Assembly (NCBI RefSeq): GCF_000285595.1
Contig: NZ_HE611069.1
Span: 1-64,000, forward strand
Direction: 5' to 3'
DNA length: 64,000 nt
Source: Kurthia senegalensis
Lineage (GTDB): Bacteria > Bacillota > Bacilli > Bacillales_A > Planococcaceae
Part shown: piece after piece, positions 54,988 through 64,000 of the stretch
How positions within the stretch are numbered: position 1 is the stretch's first letter
How the letters are laid out: every line of letters begins with the position of its first letter
Program-made: the position numbers and the translations under genes
Notes under the pieces: model-generated
What the model saw: the letters and a program-made list of their open reading frames with translations, nothing else
Databases searched by the model: none
Told to the model about the DNA's origin: nothing

Positions 54988-56039
54988 ATGTGGAAAGGCT
55001 TACTAAACGAATATAAAGAATACTTACCTATTACTAAAAATACACCTGCTCTAACACTTCATGAAGGCAATACACCCCTTATTCATTTAGATACATTATC
55101 AAAAGAACTAGGCATCGACCTCCATGTAAAATTTGAAGGCTTAAATCCCACTGGCTCATTTAAAGACCGTGGTATGGTAATGGCTGTTGCAAAAGCAATC
55201 GAAGACGGTAGTAAATGCGTCATTTGTGCATCTACTGGTAATACGTCAGCTGCGGCCGCTGCATATGCTGCTCGCGCTGGAATCCAAGCTCTTGTCGTTA
55301 TTCCGAAAGGAAAAGTAGCTGCTGGGAAGTTAGCACAAGCTTACATGTACGGAGCAAAAATTATTGAAATCGACGGAAACTTTGATGAGGCATTACAAGC
55401 TGTTCGTGACATTAGTGAAACGACAGACGTTGCACTCGTTAACTCCGTTAATCCATATCGCTTAGAAGGTCAAAAAACAGCCGCATTCGAAGTATGTGAC
55501 CAACTCGGTGATGCCCCTGATATTTTAGCAATTCCTGTTGGTAATGCCGGAAATATTAGCGCTTACTGGAAAGGATTTAAAGAATACAACGAAAAAAAGG
55601 AACACGCCTTCCTAAAATGTTCGGTTTTGAAGCAGAAGGTGCTGCCGCAATCGTTCAAGGAGCACCGATTGCTAATCCAGAAACAATTGCAACAGCGATT
55701 CGAATCGGAAATCCTGCAAGTTGGAAATTAGCAGAAGCGGCACGTGATGAATCAAAAGGGAAAATTGCAGCCGTGACAGACGAAGAAATTTTAAATGCTT
55801 ATCGTTTAATTGCAGCGAAAGAAGGCGTTTTTGCAGAACCAGGTTCAGCTGCTTCTGTCGCAGGCGTCATCCAATCAGTGAAAAATGGCTCCATTCCTCA
55901 AGGTAGTCAAGTCGTTGCGGTTTTAACAGGAAATGGTTTGAAAGATCCTGATACAGCTGTTAAAGCATCTACAGTCGAAATGGTTTCTCTTCCAAACGAT
56001 GAAGATGCTATCCGCAAATATATCGAGAGCGTTTTATAA
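54988..56039 (+). pseudogene. thrC: Threonine synthase, frameshifted as sequenced
   Basis: PLP enzyme making L-threonine from O-phosphohomoserine. Starts at ATG 54988 ([14 protein letters not shown]), the family start; an in-frame ATG 6 bp earlier abuts [26 protein letters not shown] contains the PLP lysine. The frame breaks after FKEYNEKK in a run of seven A (55592-55598). One more A would give [20 protein letters not shown] and end at 56039, total about 350 aa. The break forms an in-phase A AAA AAG heptamer (55593-55599). Likely sequencing error. Confidence 0.88.
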
Positions 56040-56040
56040 T

Positions 56041-56943
56041 ATGGGAAAGAAATGGACAATTACTGTTCCGGGAAGTACGGCTAACCTTGGTCCTGGCTTT
56101 GACTCGATCGGTTTAGCGCTCGGACTTTATTTACGACTAGACGTCACGTTGCATAACGAATGGGCATTTGAACATCATTCGATTCACTTACCAGAAAAGT
56201 TCACTGTCGAAGATCATCTCGTTTACAAAGTAGCAAAAGAAGTCGCAGAACGTTACGATGCGGACCTTCCTGATTGCAAAGTCGTTATGACGAGCGAATT
56301 ACCGCTTGCGCGTGGTCTCGGAAGTTCTGCTTCTGCTATCGTTGCGGGCATCGAAGTTGCGAACCAAGTATGTGACTTAAACTTAACTGTCGAACAAAAA
56401 TACACACTCGCTTCTCGCATTGAAGGTCATCCAGACAACGCGTCGGCATCTGTTTGTGGCGGTTTGACGATCGGAGCTAGTTTGCCAAATGGCGATTTAG
56501 AATTGATTCATACACAAGACGTGCGAGCGGCATTTGCTGTATTCATACCGAATGTTGAGCTGAAAACGTCCGAAGCACGAAAAGTATTACCTGCACAATA
56601 TGATAAAGCATATGCCGTTCATGCAAGTGCGAATGCGAATATGTTAACCGCTGCGCTTTTAACGAAAGATTACAAACGTGCAGGTAAATTTATGGAACAT
56701 GATCTTTTTCACGAACCGTTCCGTGCCAATTTAATTCCGAACTATCATGAAATTCGTCAAACAGCGAAAGATGCAGGAGCATACGGTACAGCAATTAGCG
56801 GTGCCGGTCCGACCGTCATTTCATTATTACCAATCGAGCATGTTCAAGCTTTCGTAGAAAAAATGAAACCGCTCTTCCCTACGTATGACATTCAAGCAGT
56901 AAAAGTTGATACCGAGGGTGTTCGTGTCGATATTTCAGAATGA
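56041..56943 (+). CDS. thrB: Homoserine kinase
   Basis: 300 aa GHMP kinase; ATP loop [20 protein letters not shown]. Supplies O-phosphohomoserine to ThrC. ATG 56041 is 1 bp after the thrC stop; the upstream frame to 55999 lies inside thrC. Hom is not adjacent, unlike Bacillus hom-thrCB. Confidence 0.93.
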   Translation: MGKKWTITVPGSTANLGPGFDSIGLALGLYLRLDVTLHNEWAFEHHSIHLPEKFTVEDHLVYKVAKEVAERYDADLPDCKVVMTSELPLARGLGSSASAIVAGIEVANQVCDLNLTVEQKYTLASRIEGHPDNASASVCGGLTIGASLPNGDLELIHTQDVRAAFAVFIPNVELKTSEARKVLPAQYDKAYAVHASANANMLTAALLTKDYKRAGKFMEHDLFHEPFRANLIPNYHEIRQTAKDAGAYGTAISGAGPTVISLLPIEHVQAFVEKMKPLFPTYDIQAVKVDTEGVRVDISE

Positions 56944-56950
56944 TGATTTC

Positions 56951-56996
56951 ACTAGAAAAGAAAGGTTGATCACCTCTTTCTTTTCTAGTTTTTTGT
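56951..56996 (+). terminator. thrCB terminator
   Basis: Stem ACTAGAAAAGAAAG / CTTTCTTTTCTAGT followed by T5. Confidence 0.9.
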
Positions 56997-57072
56997 TTTT
57001 ATAAATCTTTTTTATTGACTTATCTCTCAAATGTAACTATGATAGTTACATCAACAAACGGTGGTGAAAATG

Positions 57073-57483
57073 ATGGTTAATAGTCGTTTTGCTGTCGCAA
57101 TTCACATTTTATCTTTAATTGCTGTGACGAAGGATCGTGCTGTTCTAACTTCCGATTTTATTGCGGGGAGCGTGAATACGAATCCCGTGGTCGTTCGCCG
57201 CATTAGTAGTCAATTAAAAAAAGCGCATCTTCTTTCTTCTACAGCAGGTGTTTCTGGTTACGTACTTACGAAACAACCGCAACAAATTTCGTTATTAGAA
57301 ATTTACAAAGCGGTTCAAGCACCTGATGAGCTTTTTGCACTTCATAAATCGCCTAATCCGGCATGTAATGTCGGTAAACAAATTAATGGCGTCTTAACAA
57401 ATGTATTTGATACGGTACAACAAGCAATGGAACGTGAAATGCAACAACAGTCATTACAACATATTCTAGATCGACTTCAATAA
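57073..57483 (+). CDS. Rrf2-family regulator (YwnA-like)
   Basis: 136 aa winged-helix Rrf2 protein starting MVNSRFAVAIHILSLIAV. It has only one cysteine (NPACNVGKQ), so it is not an iron-sulfur type. ATG 57073 is preferred for GGTGGTG spacing. Like B. subtilis ywnA, it precedes a ywnB-like gene and may regulate it. Confidence 0.85.
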   Translation: MVNSRFAVAIHILSLIAVTKDRAVLTSDFIAGSVNTNPVVVRRISSQLKKAHLLSSTAGVSGYVLTKQPQQISLLEIYKAVQAPDELFALHKSPNPACNVGKQINGVLTNVFDTVQQAMEREMQQQSLQHILDRLQ

Positions 57484-57548
57484 GTTCGATCTCTTTTTTC
57501 CCCGTACCTGTAACAAATTTAATTACAACATTATTAGGAGGAATTCAC

Positions 57549-58181
57549 ATGAAAATTGGTATTATTGGCGCAACAGGTAAAGCTGGTCAAAAAATTTTAA
57601 AAGAGGCGTTAGTTCGTGATCATGACGTAACAGCAATCGTACGTACAGCTTCAAAAGTAAAAGAGGATGTTTCTGTAATTGAAAAAGACATATTTGAACT
57701 AACAGCGCAAGACGTTGCATCATTCGACGTCATTATTAATGCATTTGGCGCTCCTTTCGGTCACGAAGATTTACACGTTAAAGCAGGTCGTCATTTAATC
57801 GAAATTTTCGATGGTCTTTCTACTCGCTTAATCGTTGTAGGTGGTGCTGGTAGCTTATTCACAGACGATTCTAAAACGACAAAAGTGATTGATACACCAG
57901 ACTTCCCAGAAGCATTCGTTCCTACGGCATCAAATCAAGCACAAAACTTAGAAGATTTACAAGCATCTTCACTGAATTATACATTCGTAAGTCCATCAGC
58001 ATTTTTCGACGCTGAAGGTCCACGTACTGGCAACTACACAACAGCTGAAGACGTATTAATTATTAACGAACAAGGCGAAAGCTACGTATCATACGCTGAC
58101 TTTGCTATCGCCATCGTTGATGAAGCAGAAAACAACAAATTCGCTAAACGCCGTTTCACCGTTTCTTCTCTACAAAAATAA
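57549..58181 (+). CDS. NAD(P)-binding NmrA-type oxidoreductase (YwnB-like)
   Basis: 210 aa with Rossmann motif GIIGATGKAGQKILKEAL and VVGGAGSLF, the NmrA/SDR-atypical type. Substrate unknown. AGGAGG precedes the ATG. The Rrf2 gene 65 bp upstream is probably its partner. Confidence 0.85.
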   Translation: MKIGIIGATGKAGQKILKEALVRDHDVTAIVRTASKVKEDVSVIEKDIFELTAQDVASFDVIINAFGAPFGHEDLHVKAGRHLIEIFDGLSTRLIVVGGAGSLFTDDSKTTKVIDTPDFPEAFVPTASNQAQNLEDLQASSLNYTFVSPSAFFDAEGPRTGNYTTAEDVLIINEQGESYVSYADFAIAIVDEAENNKFAKRRFTVSSLQK

Positions 58182-58191
58182 ACAATTAAAA

Positions 58192-58240
58192 AAGTTATCC
58201 AAGAAGGCTGAAATGTAGCCAACTGTGGATAACTTTTTTT
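58192..58240. terminator. Terminator between ywnB-like gene and zupT
   Basis: Stem AAGTTATCC / GGATAACTT with a loop that has further pairing (GGCTG..TAGCC), flanked by A6 and T7. Confidence 0.75.
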
Positions 58241-58248
58241 ATACATAA

Positions 58249-59058
58249 TTATGCAAGTAACAACAAACTAACTGCCATAACGGCCATCCCTAAAACGACA
58301 CCGTACATCGACGTATGTGTTTCATCATACTCTCTCGCTGCAGGTAATAATTCATCCAGTGATATGAATACCATAATACCGGCTACCCCTGCAAAAATAA
58401 TACCGAACATCGTATCTGTTAAAAACGGCATCAGCAATAAATAAGCAGTTAATGCCCCAATAGGCTCTGCTAAACCTGATAAAAAGGACAGTTTAAATGC
58501 CTTTTTACGATCGCCGGTTGCATAATACATCGGTACAGCGACAGCAATCCCTTCTGGAATATTATGAATAGCTACCGCAATCGCAATCGCAATACCGAGT
58601 TGTGGATCTTCTATCGCTGACATGAATGTCGCGATTCCCTCTGGAAAATTATGAATACCAATTGCGAGTGCTGTAAACACACCCATCTTCTTCAATTTTG
58701 TAAATTGAGCAGCTGTCGGCTCTTGCTGAAGCACTTCTACCCGCTTCACTTCATGCGGGTTTTCAGAGTTTGGTAAAAGTCGGTCGATACATGCGATTAA
58801 AATCATGCCTCCAAAAAAACCGACGACCGTTAAAGCGTAACCTTTCGTATCGCCGACTGCGACGACTAAAGAGTCTTTTGCTTTAAAGAAAATCTCGACG
58901 AGCGATACGTAAATCATTACCCCTGCAGAAAAGCCGAGCGCAAATGATAAAAATTTCGTATTCGTTCGTTTCGTAAAAAAGGCTACGAGACTTCCTAAAC
59001 CTGTCGCTAGCCCTGCAAATAGCGTTAACAATAACGCGTATACTACCGTTGAATCCAC
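58249..59058 (-). CDS. zupT: ZIP-family zinc transporter ZupT
   Basis: 269 aa, about eight membrane segments. The two metal motifs HNFPEGIATFMSA and HNIPEGIAVAVPM are in helices 4 and 5. Imports Zn2+ and other divalent metals. A variable cytoplasmic loop lies near residues 95-120. ATG at 59058. Confidence 0.9.
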   Translation of the reverse strand: MDSTVVYALLLTLFAGLATGLGSLVAFFTKRTNTKFLSFALGFSAGVMIYVSLVEIFFKAKDSLVVAVGDTKGYALTVVGFFGGMILIACIDRLLPNSENPHEVKRVEVLQQEPTAAQFTKLKKMGVFTALAIGIHNFPEGIATFMSAIEDPQLGIAIAIAVAIHNIPEGIAVAVPMYYATGDRKKAFKLSFLSGLAEPIGALTAYLLLMPFLTDTMFGIIFAGVAGIMVFISLDELLPAAREYDETHTSMYGVVLGMAVMAVSLLLLA

Positions 59059-59199
59059 TACAACACCTCTTTTTTTGTATTTTCATATTTTCATTGTAAC
59101 AAAAAAGTTTCCAGAAGGAAACTTTTAAAGTGCATTGTCATTCGTAAAAAGGAGTTTTATAATGAAAAGCATCTCAAGTAAAAAGGAGTCTTTCCTCGT

Positions 59200-60402
59200 A
59201 TGCCTTATATAAAAAAAGGAACGAAAGCTTTCCGAAATACAAATTTAGCACTTTTTGCAGGTGCCTTTAGCACGTACGCTAACTTATATATGACGCAGCC
59301 AATTCTACCGGCTCTATCGAAACAATTCGGTGTATCTCCTGCTGTCGCTAGTTTATCTTTATCGTTAACGACCATTACACTCGCTATTGCGATGCTCATT
59401 ACAGGTTCTTTATCCGAAGCTTGGGGACGAAAATCGATTATGACATTCTCGATGATTGCGGTCGGTATATTATCTCTTTGTATCGGTTTCGCACCCAACT
59501 TTGAATCGCTTCTCGTTTTACGCGTCATTCAAGGTGTCGTCTTTGCAGGTCTTCCTGCCATTGCGATGGCTTATTTAGCAGAAGAAATGGATCCTAAAAG
59601 TTTAAGTACCGCAATGGGTTTGTATATAAGCGGTAACTCTATCGGTGGTCTCGCAGGTCGTGTCATTATGGGTTCTGTAACAGATGCTTATAACTGGCAC
59701 GTCTCAATGGTTACAATCGGTGTTATTAGCATCATTTTAGCGATTGTCTTTACACTATTACTTCCAAAATCTCAACATTTCATTCCTAAGAAATTATCAA
59801 TCAAACCGCTATTCGCTTCAATGGTCGATCATTTCAAAAATCCATCGCTGCTCATGTTATTTACACTAGGATTTTTATTAATGGGCGCCTTCGTAACACT
59901 TTACAATTATATCGGCTTTCATTTGTTAGAACCCCCTTATTCATTAAGCCAAACGCTCGTAGGCTTTATTTTTTTACTCTATTTAGTCGGTACATTTAGT
60001 TCAACCTTTATGGGAAAACTTGCAGATACACACGGACGCTACAAAATCATTTTAACTGCATTTTGTTTAATGCTTGTAGGCGTACTTTGTACACTCCACG
60101 CTAGTTTATGGGTCATCATTTTAGGAATTGCCGTCTTTACATTCGGCTTTTTCGGTGGTCATGCCATCGCAAGTAGCTGGATAGGTTCTCAAGCTAAACA
60201 TGATAAAGCGCAAGCCTCTTCTCTATATTTATTTTTCTACTACTTCGGCTCAAGTCTTGGAGGTACGGTTGGTGGCTTGTTCTTAACAAACTTTGGGTGG
60301 TTCGGCGTTGTTAGCATCATCTCCGTATTTTTAATACTCGGCATTATCGTAACGTATATGTTGCACGTCTATTTAATTAAAAATACGCCGTTAAACAAAT
60401 AA
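59200..60402 (+). CDS. MFS transporter (YybF/YnfM-like)
   Basis: 400 aa, twelve membrane segments, MFS loop motif GSLSEAWGRKSIM between helices 2 and 3 and GKLADTHGRYK between 8 and 9. NLYMTQPILPALSKQFGVSP is the subfamily start. Substrate unknown, probably drug/proton export. AAAGGAG precedes ATG. Confidence 0.85.
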   Translation: MPYIKKGTKAFRNTNLALFAGAFSTYANLYMTQPILPALSKQFGVSPAVASLSLSLTTITLAIAMLITGSLSEAWGRKSIMTFSMIAVGILSLCIGFAPNFESLLVLRVIQGVVFAGLPAIAMAYLAEEMDPKSLSTAMGLYISGNSIGGLAGRVIMGSVTDAYNWHVSMVTIGVISIILAIVFTLLLPKSQHFIPKKLSIKPLFASMVDHFKNPSLLMLFTLGFLLMGAFVTLYNYIGFHLLEPPYSLSQTLVGFIFLLYLVGTFSSTFMGKLADTHGRYKIILTAFCLMLVGVLCTLHASLWVIILGIAVFTFGFFGGHAIASSWIGSQAKHDKAQASSLYLFFYYFGSSLGGTVGGLFLTNFGWFGVVSIISVFLILGIIVTYMLHVYLIKNTPLNK

Positions 60403-60430
60403 AAGGAAGGCTCAATAGAGCCTTCCTTTT
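60401..60430. terminator. Bidirectional terminator
   Basis: Perfect stem AAAAGGAAGGCTC / GAGCCTTCCTTTT, loop AATA. Confidence 0.92.
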
Positions 60431-61010
60431 ATTTTCTTCTCTGATACCAAAATACGACAGCCATAAAACAAGCAAATCCTAGTGACCAACCACCGAGAAC
60501 ATCTGTCATAAAATGACGTGACCCTGCGACACGAGATAAGCCAACGAGTATAGTTAATACGAGCGCTACACAAAATGCCCACTTTTTATGCACAGCATTT
60601 CGCCCTGTCGTTAAAACGTACGCTAACGTCATTAAATAAATCATCGATAACATCGAATGCCCTGATGGGAAACTGTAAGACGTTAGTTGTTCTGGAATAG
60701 TAGGACGCGGGCGTTGAACAATAAATTTAATTCCTTGATTAATAATTGTTCCTCCAATTAATGCAAACAATACAAAATACACTTGGCGATATCGTTTTTT
60801 CATATATAAGAAAATGACGAGTATAATCGCGACAATGACGACAAATATCGTCTCACCAATATAGTGGAACGGTTCTAAAAATTGATTCCCAGCAAACGTA
60901 TTAGTTCCCCATTGATCTACTTTTTGTACCCATTCCATATTTAAACTCGCCCAAATTGTAACGAAAAATAAAAAAGCAATAACTGCAATAACATTAAAAA
61001 ATTTAACCAA
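60429..61010 (-). CDS. PAP2-family phosphatase
   Basis: 193 aa membrane phosphatase. The three motifs are KFIVQRPRP, SFPSGHSML and SRVAGSRHFMTDVLGG, with five or six membrane helices. Candidate for undecaprenyl or phosphatidylglycerol phosphate recycling at the membrane's outer face. Substrate not readable. Confidence 0.88.
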   Translation of the reverse strand: MVKFFNVIAVIAFLFFVTIWASLNMEWVQKVDQWGTNTFAGNQFLEPFHYIGETIFVVIVAIILVIFLYMKKRYRQVYFVLFALIGGTIINQGIKFIVQRPRPTIPEQLTSYSFPSGHSMLSMIYLMTLAYVLTTGRNAVHKKWAFCVALVLTILVGLSRVAGSRHFMTDVLGGWSLGFACFMAVVFWYQRRK

Positions 61011-61172
61011 AACGAATCTCTCCTCTCATCCATTTTATTGTCCACTGCTTTTCAAAAAAGTAAACTGCCATCGTTTTTTATTAATTTATTGTATTTTTTA
61101 TTAAAAAACACTTATTATACTATTATTTTGATATTCTATTATAAGAAAAATATTAACTAGAGGTGGACATTT

Positions 61173-62201
61173 ATGGTTAGACCAATCAACTCGTATGATT
61201 ACTTGCGTGTCATTACAGCATTTGCAGTCGTATTTCTTCATACGGCTGCACCGTACTTATACGATTTCAACACACTCTCTCAGTCTAATTGGATGGCAGT
61301 CAATATTTATGATAGCATTTCTCGTTGGTGCGTTCCCGTATTCTTTATGCTAAGTGGTGCCTTCCTTTTGAATCCTAAAAGGGAAGAAACATTAAAAGTA
61401 CTTTATACGAAACGTGTCATGAAATTACTCATTCCATTAGTCGCTTGGAGCATTATTTATTACATATACACAGCTATTTTACATAACGATTTCTCTTTAG
61501 AACATTTTGTGCGAGATTTTCTAAACAATGAAACGTTTTTCCATCTATGGTTTTTGTATATTTTAATTGGCTTATACGTTTTAATTCCGATTTTGCGAAT
61601 GATTACGAGACAAGCTTCTCAAAAGATGTTGCTTTATATTTTATTACTTTGGTTCATTCAAACACCATTGAAAGAATTACTTAATCATTATTTACATTTA
61701 GACATTTACTTTGATATTCCATTAGGAAAATATTTAGGCTTCTTTATTTTAGGTTACTATTTAATGACGTATGAAATCCCTAAAAAGACACGTATTTTAT
61801 CATACGTACTTGGGCTCATCTCGTTATTCGTTACAGTTTACGGAACGTATGTTGGAACATTAGAAAATAACGGACGCTTCTTTGGATTTTATTATTACTA
61901 TTTACGTCCAAACGTTATTTTTATGGCGATTGCGATTTTTATTTTCTTTAAATACTCGCGCCTTTCCTTTGCGCCTCAATTCATTCAAAAAATCGATGGG
62001 CAAAGCTTCGGTATTTATTTAGTACATGCTTTACTATTAAAAGAATTTACACGTCTTCTTCATTCGGTAACAGGACATGAATACTTGTTTAGTAATTTAT
62101 ATATAAATACAATAATCGTCGCAATAATTATTTTCACAGTCAGTTATTTCGTTAGTAAGTGGATTCGACGTATTCCTGTTCTTAAACATATTATTCCATA
62201 G
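61173..62201 (+). CDS. Acyltransferase 3 family membrane protein
   Basis: 342 aa, about ten membrane segments. SYDYLRVITAFAVVFLHTAA contains the family histidine near residue 22; CVPVFFMLSGAFLL follows. It O-acylates a surface polymer. It sits beside a teichoic acid gene, so a wall glycopolymer is a plausible substrate, but this is inference. AGAGGTGG precedes the ATG. Confidence 0.85.
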   Translation: MVRPINSYDYLRVITAFAVVFLHTAAPYLYDFNTLSQSNWMAVNIYDSISRWCVPVFFMLSGAFLLNPKREETLKVLYTKRVMKLLIPLVAWSIIYYIYTAILHNDFSLEHFVRDFLNNETFFHLWFLYILIGLYVLIPILRMITRQASQKMLLYILLLWFIQTPLKELLNHYLHLDIYFDIPLGKYLGFFILGYYLMTYEIPKKTRILSYVLGLISLFVTVYGTYVGTLENNGRFFGFYYYYLRPNVIFMAIAIFIFFKYSRLSFAPQFIQKIDGQSFGIYLVHALLLKEFTRLLHSVTGHEYLFSNLYINTIIVAIIIFTVSYFVSKWIRRIPVLKHIIP

Positions 62202-62203
62202 AA

Positions 62204-62233
62204 AAAAGCTCGGATCCTAGATCCGAGCTTTTT
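62204..62233. terminator. Bidirectional terminator
   Basis: Stem AAAAGCTCGGATC / GATCCGAGCTTTT, between convergent genes. Confidence 0.92.
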
Positions 62234-62236
62234 CTT

Positions 62237-64000
62237 TTATTTAAATATTTTTTCCACGACGCGTTTTGTCGCTTCACCGTCTTCTAAACTACAATACTTC
62301 TCTTGGAAAGCATCATATTTCGTTGCATAATCACGTTGAACTTCTTCAATATTTTGAAGTGCATGAATGACTTCATCCGTTGTTTCTAGTAATGGACCAG
62401 GGGCTTCTGCCTCGAAATCAATATAAAAACCACGTAAATTATCACGATAGTCTGCAAAGTCGTATGTGTAATATAAAATTGGACGTTTCGTATTCGCAAA
62501 ATCAAACATAACAGAAGAATAATCCGTCATTAAGACGTCAGAAATTAAGTACAGTTCTTGAATATCTGGATATTTCGATACGTTTTTAAACATCTCTCTG
62601 TACTCTTCTGGAATCGTTAAGCTATTGCTTACGACAACGTGCATACGAAGTAATACGATATAGTCGTCTCCGAGTGCTTCTTGCATTCTTTGTAAGTCTA
62701 ATTCAAGTTTGAAGCTGAACTTACCTTTTTTCCCTGCTGTTTGATTATCACGGAAAGTTGGTGCATATAAAACAATTTTCTTATCGCGTGGTAAGTTTAA
62801 TTTATTCATTACTTTTTCTTTAATTTGTTCGTGATCTTGATAAAAAATATCATTTCGTGGGTACCCTGTTTGAAGAACTTCTCCATCGTAACGGAAAGCA
62901 CTTCTAAATGCATTCGTCGCATATTCGCTAGGTGATATTAAATAATCCCACGTTTGAGTCGCATGATGTACACGAGATAAATAGCCATCATCGCGACCTG
63001 TCACGTGATCCATATCAAATTGCATTTTCTTCAGCGGTGTACCGTGCCACGTTTGTAAATACGTCGTTTTTTTATTTTTATCTAAATACGTTGGGAAGTT
63101 TTGATTATTAACCCAATAGCCCGCTTTCGCTAAGTAGTAATAATATTTCGGACTTAGACGGCTAATTCGACGTGTATGTTCATCTTTAATCGGTAGTAAA
63201 CCATTGTATACCCATACTTTTTTGTATGGTAAGTTTTGACGAACGATTTCTTCATAAATAACGCGTGGACTATCGGCATATTGCTTACCTACACCACTTT
63301 CAAACAAAATTAAGTTTTTATCAACTTTAACTGTTTTTAGCATCACTTTATAAGCAAACTTCATAATTGGATAATACATCTTACGTTTCTTCAATTGGCG
63401 AATTGTAATCGAACCAACTGTTGACGTCGCAAAATCATCCCATTTATTTTCGAATTTCGTTGCGCTTTTTACCGCTTCAAAAATACGGTCACATGCACTC
63501 GTATCGCGATATTTAATAAATTTATTCGCACGCTGTACGTACTCGTCTTCCATCACGAAGTTTTGCGCTGCATATTTTTCAATTTCTGAAATAACCAATT
63601 CATTTTGGTCAACGATAACACCCGGTAGATCACGGTCAATATTTAAATGTGATGGGCGCTTACCGATGAAACGTCTACGGTCAAATTGATAATAAACAAT
63701 CGGTTTATGCAAGAAGCTGAAATCAAATCCAACACTTGAATAATCAGTTACCATTAAGGCACTCTCTTTAATTAAATGCTGTACGTCTACTTCACCTTGG
63801 TTGATGACGCGTACTGCTGAACTCTCAAAGAATTTCGAGTATTTTTGCATATTCGGATGTAAGCAGAATAAAATGTCAAATTGATATTTTTCACTAAGTG
63901 CATGAAGTTCTACACTATTTACAAGTTCTTGATAACGATGGAAATAATCACTCTCAAGGAATACTTGCTCTGATGTAATCCAGTCTCGCCACGTTGGAAT
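62237..64000 (-). CDS. tagF: CDP-glycerol:poly(glycerophosphate) glycerophosphotransferase (TagF-like), 5' end off the window
   Basis: At least 588 codons, open to the right edge, so the start is beyond 64000. ATG 63850 is internal, since the same frame continues upstream as IPTWRDWITSEQVFLESDYF. Two similar transferase modules are visible. One contains ALMVTDYSSVGFDF and KPIVYYQFD. The other runs through LFESGVGKQYADSPR, LQTWHGTPLK and DVLMTDYSSVMFDF. It polymerises glycerol-phosphate for wall teichoic acid. Two modules may mean a dual priming/polymerising enzyme. Confidence 0.9.
   Translation of the reverse strand: MPTWRDWITSEQVFLESDYFHRYQELVNSVELHALSEKYQFDILFCLHPNMQKYSKFFESSAVRVINQGEVDVQHLIKESALMVTDYSSVGFDFSFLHKPIVYYQFDRRRFIGKRPSHLNIDRDLPGVIVDQNELVISEIEKYAAQNFVMEDEYVQRANKFIKYRDTSACDRIFEAVKSATKFENKWDDFATSTVGSITIRQLKKRKMYYPIMKFAYKVMLKTVKVDKNLILFESGVGKQYADSPRVIYEEIVRQNLPYKKVWVYNGLLPIKDEHTRRISRLSPKYYYYLAKAGYWVNNQNFPTYLDKNKKTTYLQTWHGTPLKKMQFDMDHVTGRDDGYLSRVHHATQTWDYLISPSEYATNAFRSAFRYDGEVLQTGYPRNDIFYQDHEQIKEKVMNKLNLPRDKKIVLYAPTFRDNQTAGKKGKFSFKLELDLQRMQEALGDDYIVLLRMHVVVSNSLTIPEEYREMFKNVSKYPDIQELYLISDVLMTDYSSVMFDFANTKRPILYYTYDFADYRDNLRGFYIDFEAEAPGPLLETTDEVIHALQNIEEVQRDYATKYDAFQEKYCSLEDGEATKRVVEKIFK

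Overview
This is a low-GC Gram-positive chromosome segment. Gene order at the left end (tRNA cluster, sprT-like, tex, sigB-rsbW-rsbV-rsbU-rsbT, mazF-mazE, alr, acpS, rhomboid, ydbT, ydbS, cshA, then murF-ddl) matches the Bacillus subtilis ydb/ydc region. Many proteins align by eye with B. subtilis homologues. I infer Bacillales, probably a Planococcaceae/Caryophanaceae-type genus; the species is not recognised. There is no phage, insertion sequence, CRISPR array or rRNA operon.

Layout. 1-900: eight tRNA genes on the minus strand, with two near-consensus promoters. 900-9.4 kb: SprT-like protein, Tex, the sigma-B partner-switching operon, MazEF, alanine racemase and AcpS. 9.4-18.9 kb: rhomboid protease, PH-domain membrane proteins, CshA helicase with a long leader, MurF-Ddl, RodA. 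19-23.4 kb: glycolate oxidase glcD-glcF with a CdaR-type regulator and an unlisted 46-codon ORF. 23.5-29.3 kb: TcyP cystine transporter, cardiolipin synthase, two VanY-type carboxypeptidases, YidC. 29.4-33.1 kb: AraC- and LytTR-type regulators beside an acetyl-CoA hydrolase/CoA-transferase. 33.1-42.1 kb: a triple-repeat protein, TetR, MhqO-type dioxygenase, DUF1002 protein, CvfB, MntR, ComFB-like protein, a double GNAT, two CrcB and ExoA. 42.3-48.4 kb: MurB, HxlR/CatR-type regulator, CatE, YceI, AzoR, DsbA/FrnE, PpaC. 48.6-56.9 kb: DUF7662-like/GNAT fusion, enolase-superfamily NSAR/OSBS, M20 amidohydrolase, GlpK, NiaP, ThrC-ThrB. 57-64 kb: Rrf2 and YwnB-like pair, ZIP transporter, MFS, PAP2 phosphatase, acyltransferase, and a TagF-type teichoic acid polymerase that runs off the right edge.

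Themes. Cell-envelope genes are scattered throughout (alr, ddl, murF, murB, rodA, vanY, cls, yidC, PAP2, tagF). Between 35 and 47 kb lies a quinone/electrophile defence group. Palindromes resembling the MhqR operator precede the MhqO-type gene and azoR, and an inverted repeat overlaps the start of the catE promoter.

Caution. At least six genes (tex, ydbT, ddl, second vanY, mhqO, thrC) are broken by one-base indels in A/T runs, ddl twice. This looks like homopolymer error in the assembly. In tex and thrC, however, the break leaves an in-phase A AAA AAG slippery heptamer, which deserves a check.
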